NCBI RefSeq assembly: GCF_015223055.1
Contig: NZ_JADFBX010000024.1
Location: forward strand, 1-54,882
Direction: 5' to 3'
DNA: 54,882 bases
From: Pedobacter sp. MC2016-24
Lineage (GTDB): Bacteria; Bacteroidota; Bacteroidia; Sphingobacteriales; Sphingobacteriaceae
Shown: positions 8,500 through 17,823 of the stretch, piece after piece
How the letters are laid out: each line of letters opens with the position of its first letter
Position numbering within the stretch: position 1 is the stretch's first letter
Position numbers and translations under genes: made by a program
Notes under the pieces: generated by a model
Seen by the model: the letters and a program-made list of their open reading frames with translations, nothing else
What the model was told of the DNA's origin: nothing
Database searches by the model: none

Positions 8500-9666
8500 T
8501 TATCCCATCGCAGGTATTTCACCTACAACTACTTTCTTACTACCTTGTTCTTCTACATCCCGGCTTACACTCAATATAATCCCAAATGCAATACTGGTAA
8601 AAATCATCGAAGTCCCCCCCATGCTAACTAAGGGAAGCGGAACCCCGGTTACCGGGCCTAAGCCTACTGCCACGGCCATATTCGCAAAAGCCTGTATGGT
8701 CAAACTAAAGCTCAATCCGGCAGCCAACAAGGCCCCAAAGGCCTTCGGGCTTTGTGTGACAATCCGTACACATCGATACAGCAATACCAGATAGAGCACA
8801 ATGACTATTGCTGCACCCAGCATACCATACTCTTCTACAATAATGGCAAAGATAAAATCAGAGTATGGGTGGGGCAGAAAGTTCCTTTGTGTACTATTCC
8901 CTGGCCCTTTACCAAAAACACCTCCTGTTGCCAAAGCAATTTTACTTTGGTCTGCCTGATAGGTTTTATCGGAGTGTTGTAATTCGGGGTGTAAAAATGC
9001 ATTGATCCTGGACTTATAAGTATCCCGTCTGGGCCCTAAAAAAGCAACCAGTAACAACAACACGAAGCCCCCGGCACAAACTATGGAGATTTGTTTAATG
9101 CTAATCCTGCCAATGATCAACAGCAATATACTCACACCAAATAACATCAGTGCGGTAGACAGGTTGGCTAGTGCAATCAACACAAAGACCGCACAAACCG
9201 AAGCCATAATTGGAATAAAAGCTTTCTTAACATCCTTGATATTTTCCTGCTTCCTGGTGAGCATTCGCGCCAGGAAGGTAATCAGTGCAAGCTTAGCCAA
9301 ATCTGAAGTTTGAAAAGTCAGACCAATCAGCGGAATTTTTACCCATCTGGACGCGTCATTCAGGTTCGTACCAAAAATCAAGGTATAAAATAACAAGGGA
9401 ATGGTGATGATCATCAGAATCTTCGAAATCCCAGCATAATATTTATAATCCAATAAATGGGCGACATAGATCATACCAATCCCCATCACCACAAAGATCA
9501 GGTGTTTGGTCAATAAAATCTTCTCTACAGTTTTTCCAGTTTTATAGGCATAAGTACCTGTTGCACTGTAAACTGTCAAGATAGAAATTAAAGACAAAAG
9601 GATAATGATCAGCCATATCCAGCGATCTCCCTTTGTTTTATCTAAAATCCCTTTTATCGAAATCAT
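8500..9666 (-). CDS. ftsW: SEDS peptidoglycan glycosyltransferase FtsW
   Basis: FtsW is the multi-pass SEDS-family glycan polymerase of the divisome and works with the cognate class B PBP FtsI. The 388 residues contain about ten hydrophobic segments. They also show the SEDS hallmarks: the FLPHPYSDFIFAIIVEEYG stretch in the large periplasmic loop and the PVTGVPLPLVSMGGTSM motif near the C-terminus. The gene is 23 bp upstream of murG and 3 bp downstream of murD. RodA is the main alternative, but the dcw position supports FtsW. Confidence 0.94.
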   Translation of the reverse strand: MISIKGILDKTKGDRWIWLIIILLSLISILTVYSATGTYAYKTGKTVEKILLTKHLIFVVMGIGMIYVAHLLDYKYYAGISKILMIITIPLLFYTLIFGTNLNDASRWVKIPLIGLTFQTSDLAKLALITFLARMLTRKQENIKDVKKAFIPIMASVCAVFVLIALANLSTALMLFGVSILLLIIGRISIKQISIVCAGGFVLLLLVAFLGPRRDTYKSRINAFLHPELQHSDKTYQADQSKIALATGGVFGKGPGNSTQRNFLPHPYSDFIFAIIVEEYGMLGAAIVIVLYLVLLYRCVRIVTQSPKAFGALLAAGLSFSLTIQAFANMAVAVGLGPVTGVPLPLVSMGGTSMIFTSIAFGIILSVSRDVEEQGSKKVVVGEIPAMG

Positions 9667-9669
9667 ATC

Positions 9670-11013
9670 TTATAATTCTTTAACAGCAGCCTTAAATTGG
9701 TTACCGCGGTCTTCATAATTGTTGAACAAGTCAAAACTTGCACAGGCTGGCGACAGCAACACTGTATTGCCTTTTTTGGCCAAATGGTAAGCCACCTGTA
9801 CAGCCTCATGCGCTGAGAAGGTATTGACGATGATCTCTACATCATCTTCAAAAGCTTCGTGAATACGCTTATTATCTTTACCTAAACATACAATAGCCCT
9901 AACTTTCTGCTTAACCATATCCTTCAGCATTTCATAGTCATTGCCTTTGTCAACACCCCCCATTATCAGGATTACATCAGCGCTCACGCTTTCTAATGCA
10001 TACCAGGTAGAGTTCACATTGGTTGCTTTTGAATCGTTGATGTAATCAACACCCGAAATTTTAGCCACATGTTCTAAACGATGTTCCACATTCTTAAAAT
10101 CGCCCATACTTTCTCGGATGGTTGAATTCCGGATGTCCAGTACCTTCGCCACTATGCCAGATGCCATAGAGTTATAAATGTTGTGCTTTCCTTGTAAGGC
10201 TAATTCTGTAATAGACATGGTTAATGGATCGTTTAGGTTTATATTGATGTGTATGTTGTTCGTCTCTAAGTAAGCTCCTGCTTCAATCTTCTTTCGGATA
10301 GAAAAAGGATAGGTTTTTGCATGAACCTTTGTACTCTTCAGTATTTTTAAGGTCTCTTCATCATCGGCACAGTAGATGAAAACATCTTCAGGCCCCTGAT
10401 TCCTTGTAATACGCATTTTTGAAGCGGCATAATTACCCAGCTTATAATCATAGCGGTCCAGATGATCCGGCGTAATGTTTAATAAAACTGATACATCAGC
10501 TTTAAAATCATACATATCATCCAGCATAAAACTGGAGATCTCCAGCACGTACCAGTCAAAATCAGCTGTAGCCACCTGTGCCGCAAAACTGTTTCCGATG
10601 TTGCCTGCCAGACCGACATTTAAGCCTGCACGCTTCAAAATATGATAGGTAAGCAATGTAGTCGTCGTTTTACCGTTAGACCCCGTGATGCAAATTGTTC
10701 TGGCGCTGGTATAACGCTTGGCAAATTCAATCTCAGAGATCACCGGAATCTTTTTGCGTTTCAGGTCTTTCACAATCCCTGCAGTTTCTGGAATTCCCGG
10801 ACTTTTAATCACTTCTACCGCTTTCATAATCTCCTCAGCAGTATGCTGTCCCTCTTCAAATCTGATGTTCAGTTCCTGAAGTTTTTCCTTATACCGCTGC
10901 GGAATCGCACCAAAGTCAGACACGAAGACCTCAAAGCCATTTTTTTGCGCCAGCATCGCTGCACCGACACCACTTTCTCCTGCTCCCAGAATTACAATAC
11001 GTTGCTTTTCCAT
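9670..11013 (-). CDS. murD: UDP-N-acetylmuramoylalanine--D-glutamate ligase
   Basis: MurD adds D-glutamate to UDP-MurNAc-L-Ala in the cytoplasm. The 447 residues begin with an NAD-like fold loop (VILGAGESGVGAAMLA). The ATP loop is GSNGKTTTTL (about residue 112) and the domain 2/3 motif NDSKATN lies near residue 325. It shares one base with the mraY stop codon (TAATG-type junction), so the two are translationally coupled. Confidence 0.97.
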   Translation of the reverse strand: MEKQRIVILGAGESGVGAAMLAQKNGFEVFVSDFGAIPQRYKEKLQELNIRFEEGQHTAEEIMKAVEVIKSPGIPETAGIVKDLKRKKIPVISEIEFAKRYTSARTICITGSNGKTTTTLLTYHILKRAGLNVGLAGNIGNSFAAQVATADFDWYVLEISSFMLDDMYDFKADVSVLLNITPDHLDRYDYKLGNYAASKMRITRNQGPEDVFIYCADDEETLKILKSTKVHAKTYPFSIRKKIEAGAYLETNNIHININLNDPLTMSITELALQGKHNIYNSMASGIVAKVLDIRNSTIRESMGDFKNVEHRLEHVAKISGVDYINDSKATNVNSTWYALESVSADVILIMGGVDKGNDYEMLKDMVKQKVRAIVCLGKDNKRIHEAFEDDVEIIVNTFSAHEAVQVAYHLAKKGNTVLLSPACASFDLFNNYEDRGNQFKAAVKEL

Positions 11014-12266
11014 TACCGTAGTTTTAGAGTGATGATGGTAATGATCGCCAGCAAAATACTGATGATCCAGAACCGGGTTACAATTTTAGCTTCGTGATAG
11101 CCTTTTTTCTGATAATGGTGATGTAAAGGGGACATTAAAAACACCCTTCTACCTTCACCGAATCGTTTCTTGGTATATTTAAAATAAGAAACCTGGATCA
11201 TTACCGATAAGATCTCGATCAGGAAAACCCCACATAAAATCGGGATTAACAATTCTTTACGGATCATGATCGCAAATGCTGCAATGATTCCACCGATAGC
11301 CAAACTACCAGTATCTCCCATAAACACCTGTGCCGGGTAGGAATTGTACCATAAAAAGCCAACACAAGCCCCAACAAAGGCACCCGCAAAAATCATAAGC
11401 TCGCCCGAATTGGGAATATACATGATGTTGAGGTAATCAGCTATCACGGTATTACCAGACACATAAGCCAGTAGGCCGAGCGTAATCCCAATAATCGCCG
11501 AGGTCCCTGTTGCCAGGCCGTCGATACCATCTGTGATGTTTGCTCCGTTAGACACCGCAGTAATGATAATCACCGTAATGAGGATAAAAACTAAAGCCGC
11601 ATATTTTTCATAACCTTCGCCTAAAAACTTAAGCACCTTGGCATAATCAAACTCATTATTTTTATAAAAAGGAACATTGGTTAAGGTCGACTTCACATCC
11701 TGGGTATAGTAAAAACTTTCTCCCTTTTGTCGCAATACCATGGGCGCTTTGGCAGTGGCCTCAGTAACTCCAACCTCATCCACAGTTTGCCTAACCACAA
11801 TATTGGGGTTAAAATACATGGTATAGCCAATAATTAAACCCAGACCAACCTGACCAACAATTTTAAAACGACCGGCAAGTCCTTCTTTATTCTTTTTAAA
11901 AACCTTAATATAATCGTCTAAAAATCCTACTGCGCCCATCCAAACCGTAGTAATGATCATCAGGATCACATATACATTCGTTAAATTGGCCAGCAATAAA
12001 GTGGGCACCAAAATCCCCAGCAAAATCATAATCCCACCCATCGTAGGGGTACCTTGTTTCTGCATCTGACCTTCCAGTCCCAGGTTCCTCACCGTTTCTC
12101 CAACCTGCATTTTTTGCAGATAGTCGATGATCCGTCTCCCATAAACCGTAGTGATAATCAAAGAAATAATGATAGCCAATGAGGTACGGAACGTGATGTA
12201 CTGAAACAACCGCAGTCCGGGGAAATCATAATGCTGATTTAGATATTCAAATAGATAATATAACAT
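11013..12266 (-). CDS. mraY: Phospho-N-acetylmuramoyl-pentapeptide transferase MraY
   Basis: MraY transfers phospho-MurNAc-pentapeptide to undecaprenyl phosphate, making lipid I. The multi-pass protein shows the family motifs GFLDDYIKV (about residue 114), ITDGIDGLATG, FMGDTGSLAIGG and the MSPLHHHYQKKG loop. At 417 residues it is about 55 longer than E. coli MraY. The extra sequence lies after the fifth hydrophobic segment (about residues 155-215, including RQKGESFYYTQDVKS), an insertion typical of Bacteroidota. It overlaps murE by one base. Confidence 0.97.
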   Translation of the reverse strand: MLYYLFEYLNQHYDFPGLRLFQYITFRTSLAIIISLIITTVYGRRIIDYLQKMQVGETVRNLGLEGQMQKQGTPTMGGIMILLGILVPTLLLANLTNVYVILMIITTVWMGAVGFLDDYIKVFKKNKEGLAGRFKIVGQVGLGLIIGYTMYFNPNIVVRQTVDEVGVTEATAKAPMVLRQKGESFYYTQDVKSTLTNVPFYKNNEFDYAKVLKFLGEGYEKYAALVFILITVIIITAVSNGANITDGIDGLATGTSAIIGITLGLLAYVSGNTVIADYLNIMYIPNSGELMIFAGAFVGACVGFLWYNSYPAQVFMGDTGSLAIGGIIAAFAIMIRKELLIPILCGVFLIEILSVMIQVSYFKYTKKRFGEGRRVFLMSPLHHHYQKKGYHEAKIVTRFWIISILLAIITIITLKLR

Positions 12267-13723
12267 TAGCTGATTAAGTTTAATTGTTCACTTAAAATTT
12301 CCTTATCATCAAAATGATACCTAACCCCATTAATCTCCTGATATTTCTCATGTCCCTTTCCTGCAAGCAAAATAATGTCGCCCGGTTTGGCCAGGTGACA
12401 AGCGGTTTTGATTGCTTCTCTTCTATCTACTATACTCAAAGTTTTACGTTTATTTGTCGGCGAAACCCCTTGTTCCATTTCCTCTACTATCGTTTGCGGG
12501 TTTTCCGTTCTTGGATTATCAGACGTCAGGATTACCTTGTCACTCCAATCGCATGCCACCTGTGCCATGATCGGTCGTTTGGTTTTATCCCGATCCCCAC
12601 CACATCCAATAATGGTGATGACCTGTTCTGTTCCTTTTCTAATGTCGTGGATCGTACTCAATACATTTTGTACCGCATCCGGTGTATGTGCATAATCTAC
12701 TATGCCAATAATGTTCTGACTGGAAGTGATGTAGTCAAAACGACCTTCAGCACCAGTCAAATTGCTTAGCGTGGTTAATACAGTAAATTCGTCCTGCCCT
12801 AACAATACAGCAGTTCCGTATACTGCCAGTAAATTATAGGCGTTGAATGAACCTACCAGTTTAAAAAATACGTCAGCATTGTTGATATCCAGATGTAAAC
12901 CATTGAAACTATTTTCCACAATCTTAGCCTTAAAATCAGCCAGTTGTTTCAAAGCATAAGTCTTCTTTGTTGCCTTGGTATTTTGAAGCATGACCATACC
13001 ATTTTTATCATCAGTATTGGTCAAAGCAAAAGTACCTGCCGGTAGTCCGTCAAAAAATGCCTTTTTAGCCTTAATGTAATTGTCAAAAGTCTTATGAAAG
13101 TCCAAATGATCATGTGTGATGTTAGAGAACACCCCACCTTTAAAACTCAGTCCCTCAATACGGTGCTGGACAACGGCATGAGAACTTACTTCCATAAAAC
13201 AATAATCACACCCTGCATTTACCATATCCTGCAATAGCAGGTTTAAAGCAATCGGGTTTGGTGTAGTATGGGTTGCCGGAACTACCAAATCATTGATGTG
13301 ATTGTCTACGGTAGAGATCAATCCAACTTTATAACCCAGTTCCCTAAATAATTTAAAGAGTAGCGTAGCAATGGTTGTTTTACCATTGGTACCTGTAATG
13401 CCAACCAATTGCAATTGATCAGACGGGTGCTCGTAAAAATTAGCGGCCATCTTACCTAAAGCCACAGCAGAGTTTTCTACCTGGATATAAGTCACATCCG
13501 GATGGATCAATTCAGGAAGTACTTCACAAACAATTGCCGTTGCGCCTGCATCAATGGTAGATTGAATGTATTGATGTCCATCAGACAAAGTGCCTTTAAT
13601 TGCAAAAAACATGGTCTCCTTTTCAGCCTGACGCGAGTCAAACACCAAAGCACTAACCGCCCTGTTGGTTGTTCCCAACACCGTGGTTATTTTAATTCCA
13701 TATAACACCTCTTGCAACTGCAT
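12266..13723 (-). CDS. murE: UDP-MurNAc-L-Ala-D-Glu--2,6-diaminopimelate ligase
   Basis: MurE adds the third residue of the stem peptide. The ATP loop GTNGKTTIATL lies near residue 110. The C-terminal DNPR motif (TSDNPRTENP, about residue 405) marks enzymes that use meso-diaminopimelate rather than lysine. The length of 485 is normal. It lies directly after ftsI with a 1-bp gap. No murF follows, as in other members of this phylum, so the MurF step must be encoded elsewhere. Confidence 0.96.
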   Translation of the reverse strand: MQLQEVLYGIKITTVLGTTNRAVSALVFDSRQAEKETMFFAIKGTLSDGHQYIQSTIDAGATAIVCEVLPELIHPDVTYIQVENSAVALGKMAANFYEHPSDQLQLVGITGTNGKTTIATLLFKLFRELGYKVGLISTVDNHINDLVVPATHTTPNPIALNLLLQDMVNAGCDYCFMEVSSHAVVQHRIEGLSFKGGVFSNITHDHLDFHKTFDNYIKAKKAFFDGLPAGTFALTNTDDKNGMVMLQNTKATKKTYALKQLADFKAKIVENSFNGLHLDINNADVFFKLVGSFNAYNLLAVYGTAVLLGQDEFTVLTTLSNLTGAEGRFDYITSSQNIIGIVDYAHTPDAVQNVLSTIHDIRKGTEQVITIIGCGGDRDKTKRPIMAQVACDWSDKVILTSDNPRTENPQTIVEEMEQGVSPTNKRKTLSIVDRREAIKTACHLAKPGDIILLAGKGHEKYQEINGVRYHFDDKEILSEQLNLIS

Positions 13724-13724
13724 C

Positions 13725-15818
13725 TTATCTCAATTCTAATTGTACCAATAACCCTTTACCTATTCTGCTACCAGAAGGGATGGATTGATTTACAACCTTT
13801 CCGCTTCCGCTTACCCTTGTTTTTAAACCGGCATTCCCCAAAAGATACAAGGCATCTTTCAATCCCATTCCGCTTACATCCGGCATCTGCCCTTTTACCA
13901 GGTTATAATCCTGATAAGCAACTCCATTGTTTGTATCTACACTATTGAAATAAGCAGATTTAGCTGCATAAAGCGCTTTTACACCCAATGAATTATATAC
14001 TTGTTTAACAGCTTTACTTTGTCCCGCTTTCGCTTCCGGATTTTGGGTATTACCAACCAGGTGCTCTGAAACATTGTTGTACATCTGCATATCACTGGCA
14101 TAAATGCGATCAGCTATTTCTTTAAATACCGGGCCAGCTACAGTAGCACCGTAATACCCGTTTTTAGGTCCGTTAATAGACACCATAATGGAATATTTTG
14201 GCTTATCCGCAGGGAAGTAACCACAAAAAGAAGCCTGATAGCTACGTTTGCCTTTATAACCTCTGTTCGCATCAGCCACCTGGGCAGTTCCAGTTTTACC
14301 GGCTACCCGATACAATGGAGAACCCATCAGCTTACCGGTCCCTTTGGTTACCACAGACTCCAGCATGGCTTGTAATTTCTTAACCGTCTTTTCAGAACAG
14401 ATCTGCTTAGAAATTACCCGGGCTTGAAACTGTTCTATTGGATTACCCAATCTTCTGATCTCTTTTACAAAAATTGGCGCGATGTATTTCCCATCATTGG
14501 CAACCGCATTATAAAATGCCAGCATTTGCAAGGGTGTAATCTGCATCTCATAGCCATAAGCCATTTGCGGCAAAGTCATTTTATTCCAGGTCTTGCTTTT
14601 CGGATTTTTGATCACAGGTTTAGTTTCACCAGGAATCTGTAAGCCCAAACGTTCATTCATATGAATATCATACAGGTGATCTGTAAATTGAGCAGGATTA
14701 TCCTGGTAATGCATATTAACCAGTTTAGCAACCGCCGTATTAGCCGATTGCTCAAATGCTTTCATCACCGTAACTGTACCGATCCCCCCATGCGAATCTT
14801 TAATGGTGTGGCCCGGAATCCGGTAAGTACCATCCCCGGTAGCTACCATCGTATTGGTATCTACTTTTTTATCCTCCAGCAAGGCCATATAAGAAGCCAG
14901 CTTAAAAGTGGAACCGGGATCCTGACTTCCGCCAATTGCGTAATTGAATTTTTCTTCGTAAACGCCTTGTTTCACACGACTATAATTTGCAACCGCACGC
15001 ACCTCTCCGGTATTTACCTCCATTAAGATCACCGTACCATGATCGGCATCACTCAGTTTCAACTGTTTCTCCAGCGCGTTCTGCACCAAATCCTGCATAT
15101 TGATATCAATGGTAGAAATGATATCAGCCCCTTCTTTAGGTGCCACTTCTGCTTCGTCATTAACAGGCATCCAAACCCCACCAGCAATACGCTGAACCAA
15201 TCTTTTTCCAGATTCTCCATCAATGTAATTGCCAAAAGCACCTTCTAAACCCACACCAACATGGTCGTTTTTATACCCGATTGTCCTGGCAGCCAAAAAC
15301 TGAAAGGGACGAATCCTTTTATTTTGCTGTACTGCAATTAACCCCCCACTATACTTACCTATATTATATAAAGGAAAAGTACGGATGGTTTTCAATTCCT
15401 GATAGCCTATTTTACGTTTGATCAGCAAATAACGTACACTGTCTTTTCTGGCCGTGCGCAAATAACGCGAATATTCCTTCGCTGATTTATCTTTAAAAAA
15501 CTGGGAAAGCCGCAAGGCCAAAGAATCTACCTTACCATAAAAAACCTTGTCATCATCAATGCCACCTGCATACAAATCCATTCTCAACTCGTACTCAGGA
15601 ATAGAGGTCGCCAGTAAACTACCATCATTTGAATAAATATTGCCGCGCGCAGCTTCAATGTTGATATACTTTGTAGAGAGACTATCGGCCATGGCACGCC
15701 ATTTATGTCCCTCTACAAATTGTACATCGCATAGCCTGACAAATACTGCCACGGCAAGCAGTACAATCAGGCCGAAAGCCAGATAAACACGCAATAATAT
15801 GTTATCTCTAATATTCAT
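13725..15818 (-). CDS. ftsI: Division-specific class B penicillin-binding protein with PASTA domain (FtsI/PBP3-like)
   Basis: This transpeptidase cross-links septal peptidoglycan. The 697 residues have an N-terminal membrane anchor (VYLAFGLIVLLAVAVFVRL), a dimerisation domain and a transpeptidase domain. The active-site motifs are STFKLASYM (Ser-x-x-Lys), SANTAV (Ser-x-Asn) and KTGTAQV (Lys-Thr-Gly). Unlike E. coli FtsI it ends in one PASTA domain (about residues 635-697, MPDVSGMGLKDALYLLGNAG). It overlaps the upstream ftsL-like gene by 11 bp and partners in function with ftsW in the same cluster. Confidence 0.95.
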   Translation of the reverse strand: MNIRDNILLRVYLAFGLIVLLAVAVFVRLCDVQFVEGHKWRAMADSLSTKYINIEAARGNIYSNDGSLLATSIPEYELRMDLYAGGIDDDKVFYGKVDSLALRLSQFFKDKSAKEYSRYLRTARKDSVRYLLIKRKIGYQELKTIRTFPLYNIGKYSGGLIAVQQNKRIRPFQFLAARTIGYKNDHVGVGLEGAFGNYIDGESGKRLVQRIAGGVWMPVNDEAEVAPKEGADIISTIDINMQDLVQNALEKQLKLSDADHGTVILMEVNTGEVRAVANYSRVKQGVYEEKFNYAIGGSQDPGSTFKLASYMALLEDKKVDTNTMVATGDGTYRIPGHTIKDSHGGIGTVTVMKAFEQSANTAVAKLVNMHYQDNPAQFTDHLYDIHMNERLGLQIPGETKPVIKNPKSKTWNKMTLPQMAYGYEMQITPLQMLAFYNAVANDGKYIAPIFVKEIRRLGNPIEQFQARVISKQICSEKTVKKLQAMLESVVTKGTGKLMGSPLYRVAGKTGTAQVADANRGYKGKRSYQASFCGYFPADKPKYSIMVSINGPKNGYYGATVAGPVFKEIADRIYASDMQMYNNVSEHLVGNTQNPEAKAGQSKAVKQVYNSLGVKALYAAKSAYFNSVDTNNGVAYQDYNLVKGQMPDVSGMGLKDALYLLGNAGLKTRVSGSGKVVNQSIPSGSRIGKGLLVQLELR

Positions 15819-16257
15819 TACTGTTTATAATAATTTTTTTAGGTGGCTCGGTCAGCTCTTTAATCCCCAACGTATCCACTTTTTTTGCAACTTCTGTCAA
15901 CTTACTTTTAAACATCAAATCCGCTTTCAGCGATTTGTATTCCCAACTCAATTCTTTAACCTCTTTATTCAGTTTATCTATATTTCTTATATTTTTAACA
16001 GCCATATGGCTGTTGGCAATATAGAGCATACATAAAACACACAAAAACAACAAAAAAGGCAACATCTCCGTTGCAGCTTCTTTGGTTACCACGCCTTCAG
16101 TTAACAGCTTTTTAAAAAAAGCCCTGCTGCTTCCGGCCTCCGTATCTTCCAATTCCTCAGACTTCAGCTTCGCTTTAGCCTTATATTTTGGCTTAACCTC
16201 AATTTCTTCTTCTAATTCAGGTTCATCCTCTATATGCGCTCTGAATCTGTTGTTCAT
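15808..16257 (-). CDS. ftsL: FtsL-like cell division protein
   Basis: This 149-residue bitopic protein lies exactly where ftsL sits in dcw clusters, between rsmH and ftsI. It has a long acidic/basic cytoplasmic region (residues 1-60, with EDEPELEEEIEVKPKYKAKA), one transmembrane segment (about 65-83, MLPFLLFLCVLCMLYIANS) and a periplasmic coiled coil (NIDKLNKEVKELSWEYKSLK). FtsL proteins share topology rather than sequence, so the call depends on topology and context. It overlaps both neighbours by a few bases (4 and 11 bp). Confidence 0.85.
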   Translation of the reverse strand: MNNRFRAHIEDEPELEEEIEVKPKYKAKAKLKSEELEDTEAGSSRAFFKKLLTEGVVTKEAATEMLPFLLFLCVLCMLYIANSHMAVKNIRNIDKLNKEVKELSWEYKSLKADLMFKSKLTEVAKKVDTLGIKELTEPPKKIIINSNEY

Positions 16258-17159
16258 ATCCGCTCTCCAATCCTCAATTTCGCACTCCTGGACCTGCTAT
16301 TTCTAGCCAACTCTTCAGCATCTGCCACAATCGCTTTACGGGTGATGATTTTAAATGGCTTAATTTCGTTGCCAAAAAAATCCTTTTCAACCTCACCCCT
16401 AAATTTACCTTTCGCTATAAAACTTTTTACGGGCCTGTCCTCCAAAGAATGATAAGACATCACCACCAGGCGTCCACCTGGCTTAATCACATCCGCTGTC
16501 TGCGATAAAAAATGCTCTAAAACTTCTATTTCTTTATTTACTTCAATACGCAAAGCCTGAAAAACCTGCGCCATATATTTATTCTCTTTTCCTTTCGGGA
16601 TGTGCGCCGCAGCTACCGCTTTAAAATCAGCCAATGTCAAAACCGGACGATCGACACGCCCCGTAACAATCGCTCTGGCTAAAGACTTTGCGTTTTTCAC
16701 CTCGCCATACATTCCAAAAATCCGGTGCAAAGCATCCTCAGCATAGGTATTCAAAACTTCAGCAGCAGTTAGTTTCCCTTGCTGGTCCATTCGCATATCC
16801 AGATTAGATTCAAAACGCGTAGAAAAACCACGATCAGCTTCGTTAAACTGATGCGAAGAAACGCCCAGATCCGCCAGTACACCATCTACTGTTTTAAAGC
16901 CCAGTAAGCGCAGGTTATTTTTCAAAAAGGCAAAATTCTGATCAACAAAATGAAATCTCGGATCATCGATCTTATTGCGCTGTGCATCAGGATCCTGATC
17001 GAAAGCGATCAATACCCCATCCTTACCCAAATGTTTTAAGATTTCTCTCGAATGGCCTCCGCCACCAAAAGTTACATCTACATACACACCATCTGGCTTA
17101 ATATTCAAACCATCGATGCATTCCTTTAACAATACTGGTACGTGGTAATTATTTTCCAT
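16254..17159 (-). CDS. rsmH: 16S rRNA (cytosine(1402)-N4)-methyltransferase RsmH
   Basis: RsmH (MraW) methylates C1402 of 16S rRNA using S-adenosylmethionine. The SAM loop is DVTFGGGGHSREIL (about residue 28). Further family blocks are ADLGVSSHQF and GRLVVMSYHSLEDRPVK near residue 235, and the C-terminus is basic (NSRSRSAKLRIGERI). The 301-residue length is normal. The start overlaps mraZ by 11 bp, the standard mraZ-rsmH pair. Confidence 0.96.
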   Translation of the reverse strand: MENNYHVPVLLKECIDGLNIKPDGVYVDVTFGGGGHSREILKHLGKDGVLIAFDQDPDAQRNKIDDPRFHFVDQNFAFLKNNLRLLGFKTVDGVLADLGVSSHQFNEADRGFSTRFESNLDMRMDQQGKLTAAEVLNTYAEDALHRIFGMYGEVKNAKSLARAIVTGRVDRPVLTLADFKAVAAAHIPKGKENKYMAQVFQALRIEVNKEIEVLEHFLSQTADVIKPGGRLVVMSYHSLEDRPVKSFIAKGKFRGEVEKDFFGNEIKPFKIITRKAIVADAEELARNSRSRSAKLRIGERI

Positions 17160-17622
17160 CTTCCCCCCTGTTCTTATTTCCCATTACCTCTTGTGCAAGG
17201 AATGCAAAGTTTTCCGGCTCTTTATCAAATAAAGCTTCATACGCTTTTTTCGACCAAACCTCTACTTTGTCAAACTGACAAGCCAGCACCAGTTCATCAT
17301 TAATTTCTATACCTGCAGATTCCAGTAAAGACTTCGGCAAATTGACTCTTCCGGTTGCATCCAAGGTCAAAAGCGTCGCGCCACGGGTAAAGTAGCGGAT
17401 GAACTCTCTCGTTTTTGGTTCAAATTGATTCAATTTACTAAGCTCTTCCACGATCCCCTCCCACACATTTTTCGGGTAAATCACCAAATGCTTTTCAAAG
17501 CCGCGATTTATTACAAGTCCCTCTTGCTCAACGTTAGGCAATTGTTTTTTCAGACTCGAAGGGACCATCAAGCGGCCTTTCGCATCCAATTTACAATCAA
17601 ATTCTCCTAACAGTTGTACCAT
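17149..17622 (-). CDS. mraZ: Transcriptional regulator MraZ
   Basis: MraZ is a ring-forming DNA-binding protein that in characterised species represses the dcw operon by binding direct repeats upstream of its own gene. The 157-residue protein has the two tandem SpoVT-AbrB-like halves, each with the DxxGR motif (DAKGRLMVP near residue 12 and DATGRVNLP near residue 90). As first gene of the cluster it lies directly downstream of three 10-bp-spaced repeats that look like its operator, so autoregulation is likely. Confidence 0.95.
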   Translation of the reverse strand: MVQLLGEFDCKLDAKGRLMVPSSLKKQLPNVEQEGLVINRGFEKHLVIYPKNVWEGIVEELSKLNQFEPKTREFIRYFTRGATLLTLDATGRVNLPKSLLESAGIEINDELVLACQFDKVEVWSKKAYEALFDKEPENFAFLAQEVMGNKNRGEDGK

Positions 17623-17660
17623 TTTTATATGTGCACTTTTTATGTAGTGTAAAAATAGAT

Positions 17661-17692
17661 ATTTCTACCACTTTTTACCACATTCTACCACA
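17661..17692 (-). promoter_or_regulatory. MraZ operator: three GTGGTA direct repeats with 10-bp period
   Basis: On the minus strand GTGGTA occurs three times with exact 10-bp spacing (TACCAC at 17666, 17676 and 17686 on the plus strand). The nearest box is about 44 nt before the mraZ ATG. MraZ operators in other bacteria are also short GTGG/TGGG-type direct repeats with one-helical-turn spacing. The repeat is directly visible; MraZ binding is inferred from position and spacing. Confidence 0.75.
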
Positions 17693-17772
17693 AAAAATTA
17701 TTAACATATTTCATACCAAGAATTTTCGGCCTTTAAACAGGTAAAAACACGGAAATCTAGGTGGTAAACAAA

Positions 17773-17802
17773 ACAGGCGTTTCGCAAAAACGAAACGCCT
17801 GT
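17773..17802 (-). terminator. Intrinsic terminator after pgk
   Basis: A perfect 12-bp stem (ACAGGCGTTTCG / CGAAACGCCTGT) has a 6-nt loop and is followed on the minus strand by TTTGTTT. It lies about 20 nt past the pgk stop and separates the glycolytic operon from the dcw cluster. Confidence 0.85.
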
Positions 17803-17823
17803 CCTTAAAACTGTACTGGAAAA

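Noticed and set aside
13725..17622. Missing murF, murB and ddl in the dcw cluster as a possible deletion
   Set aside because: Gene junctions are tight and overlapping, with no scar, and these genes are commonly encoded elsewhere in Bacteroidota.
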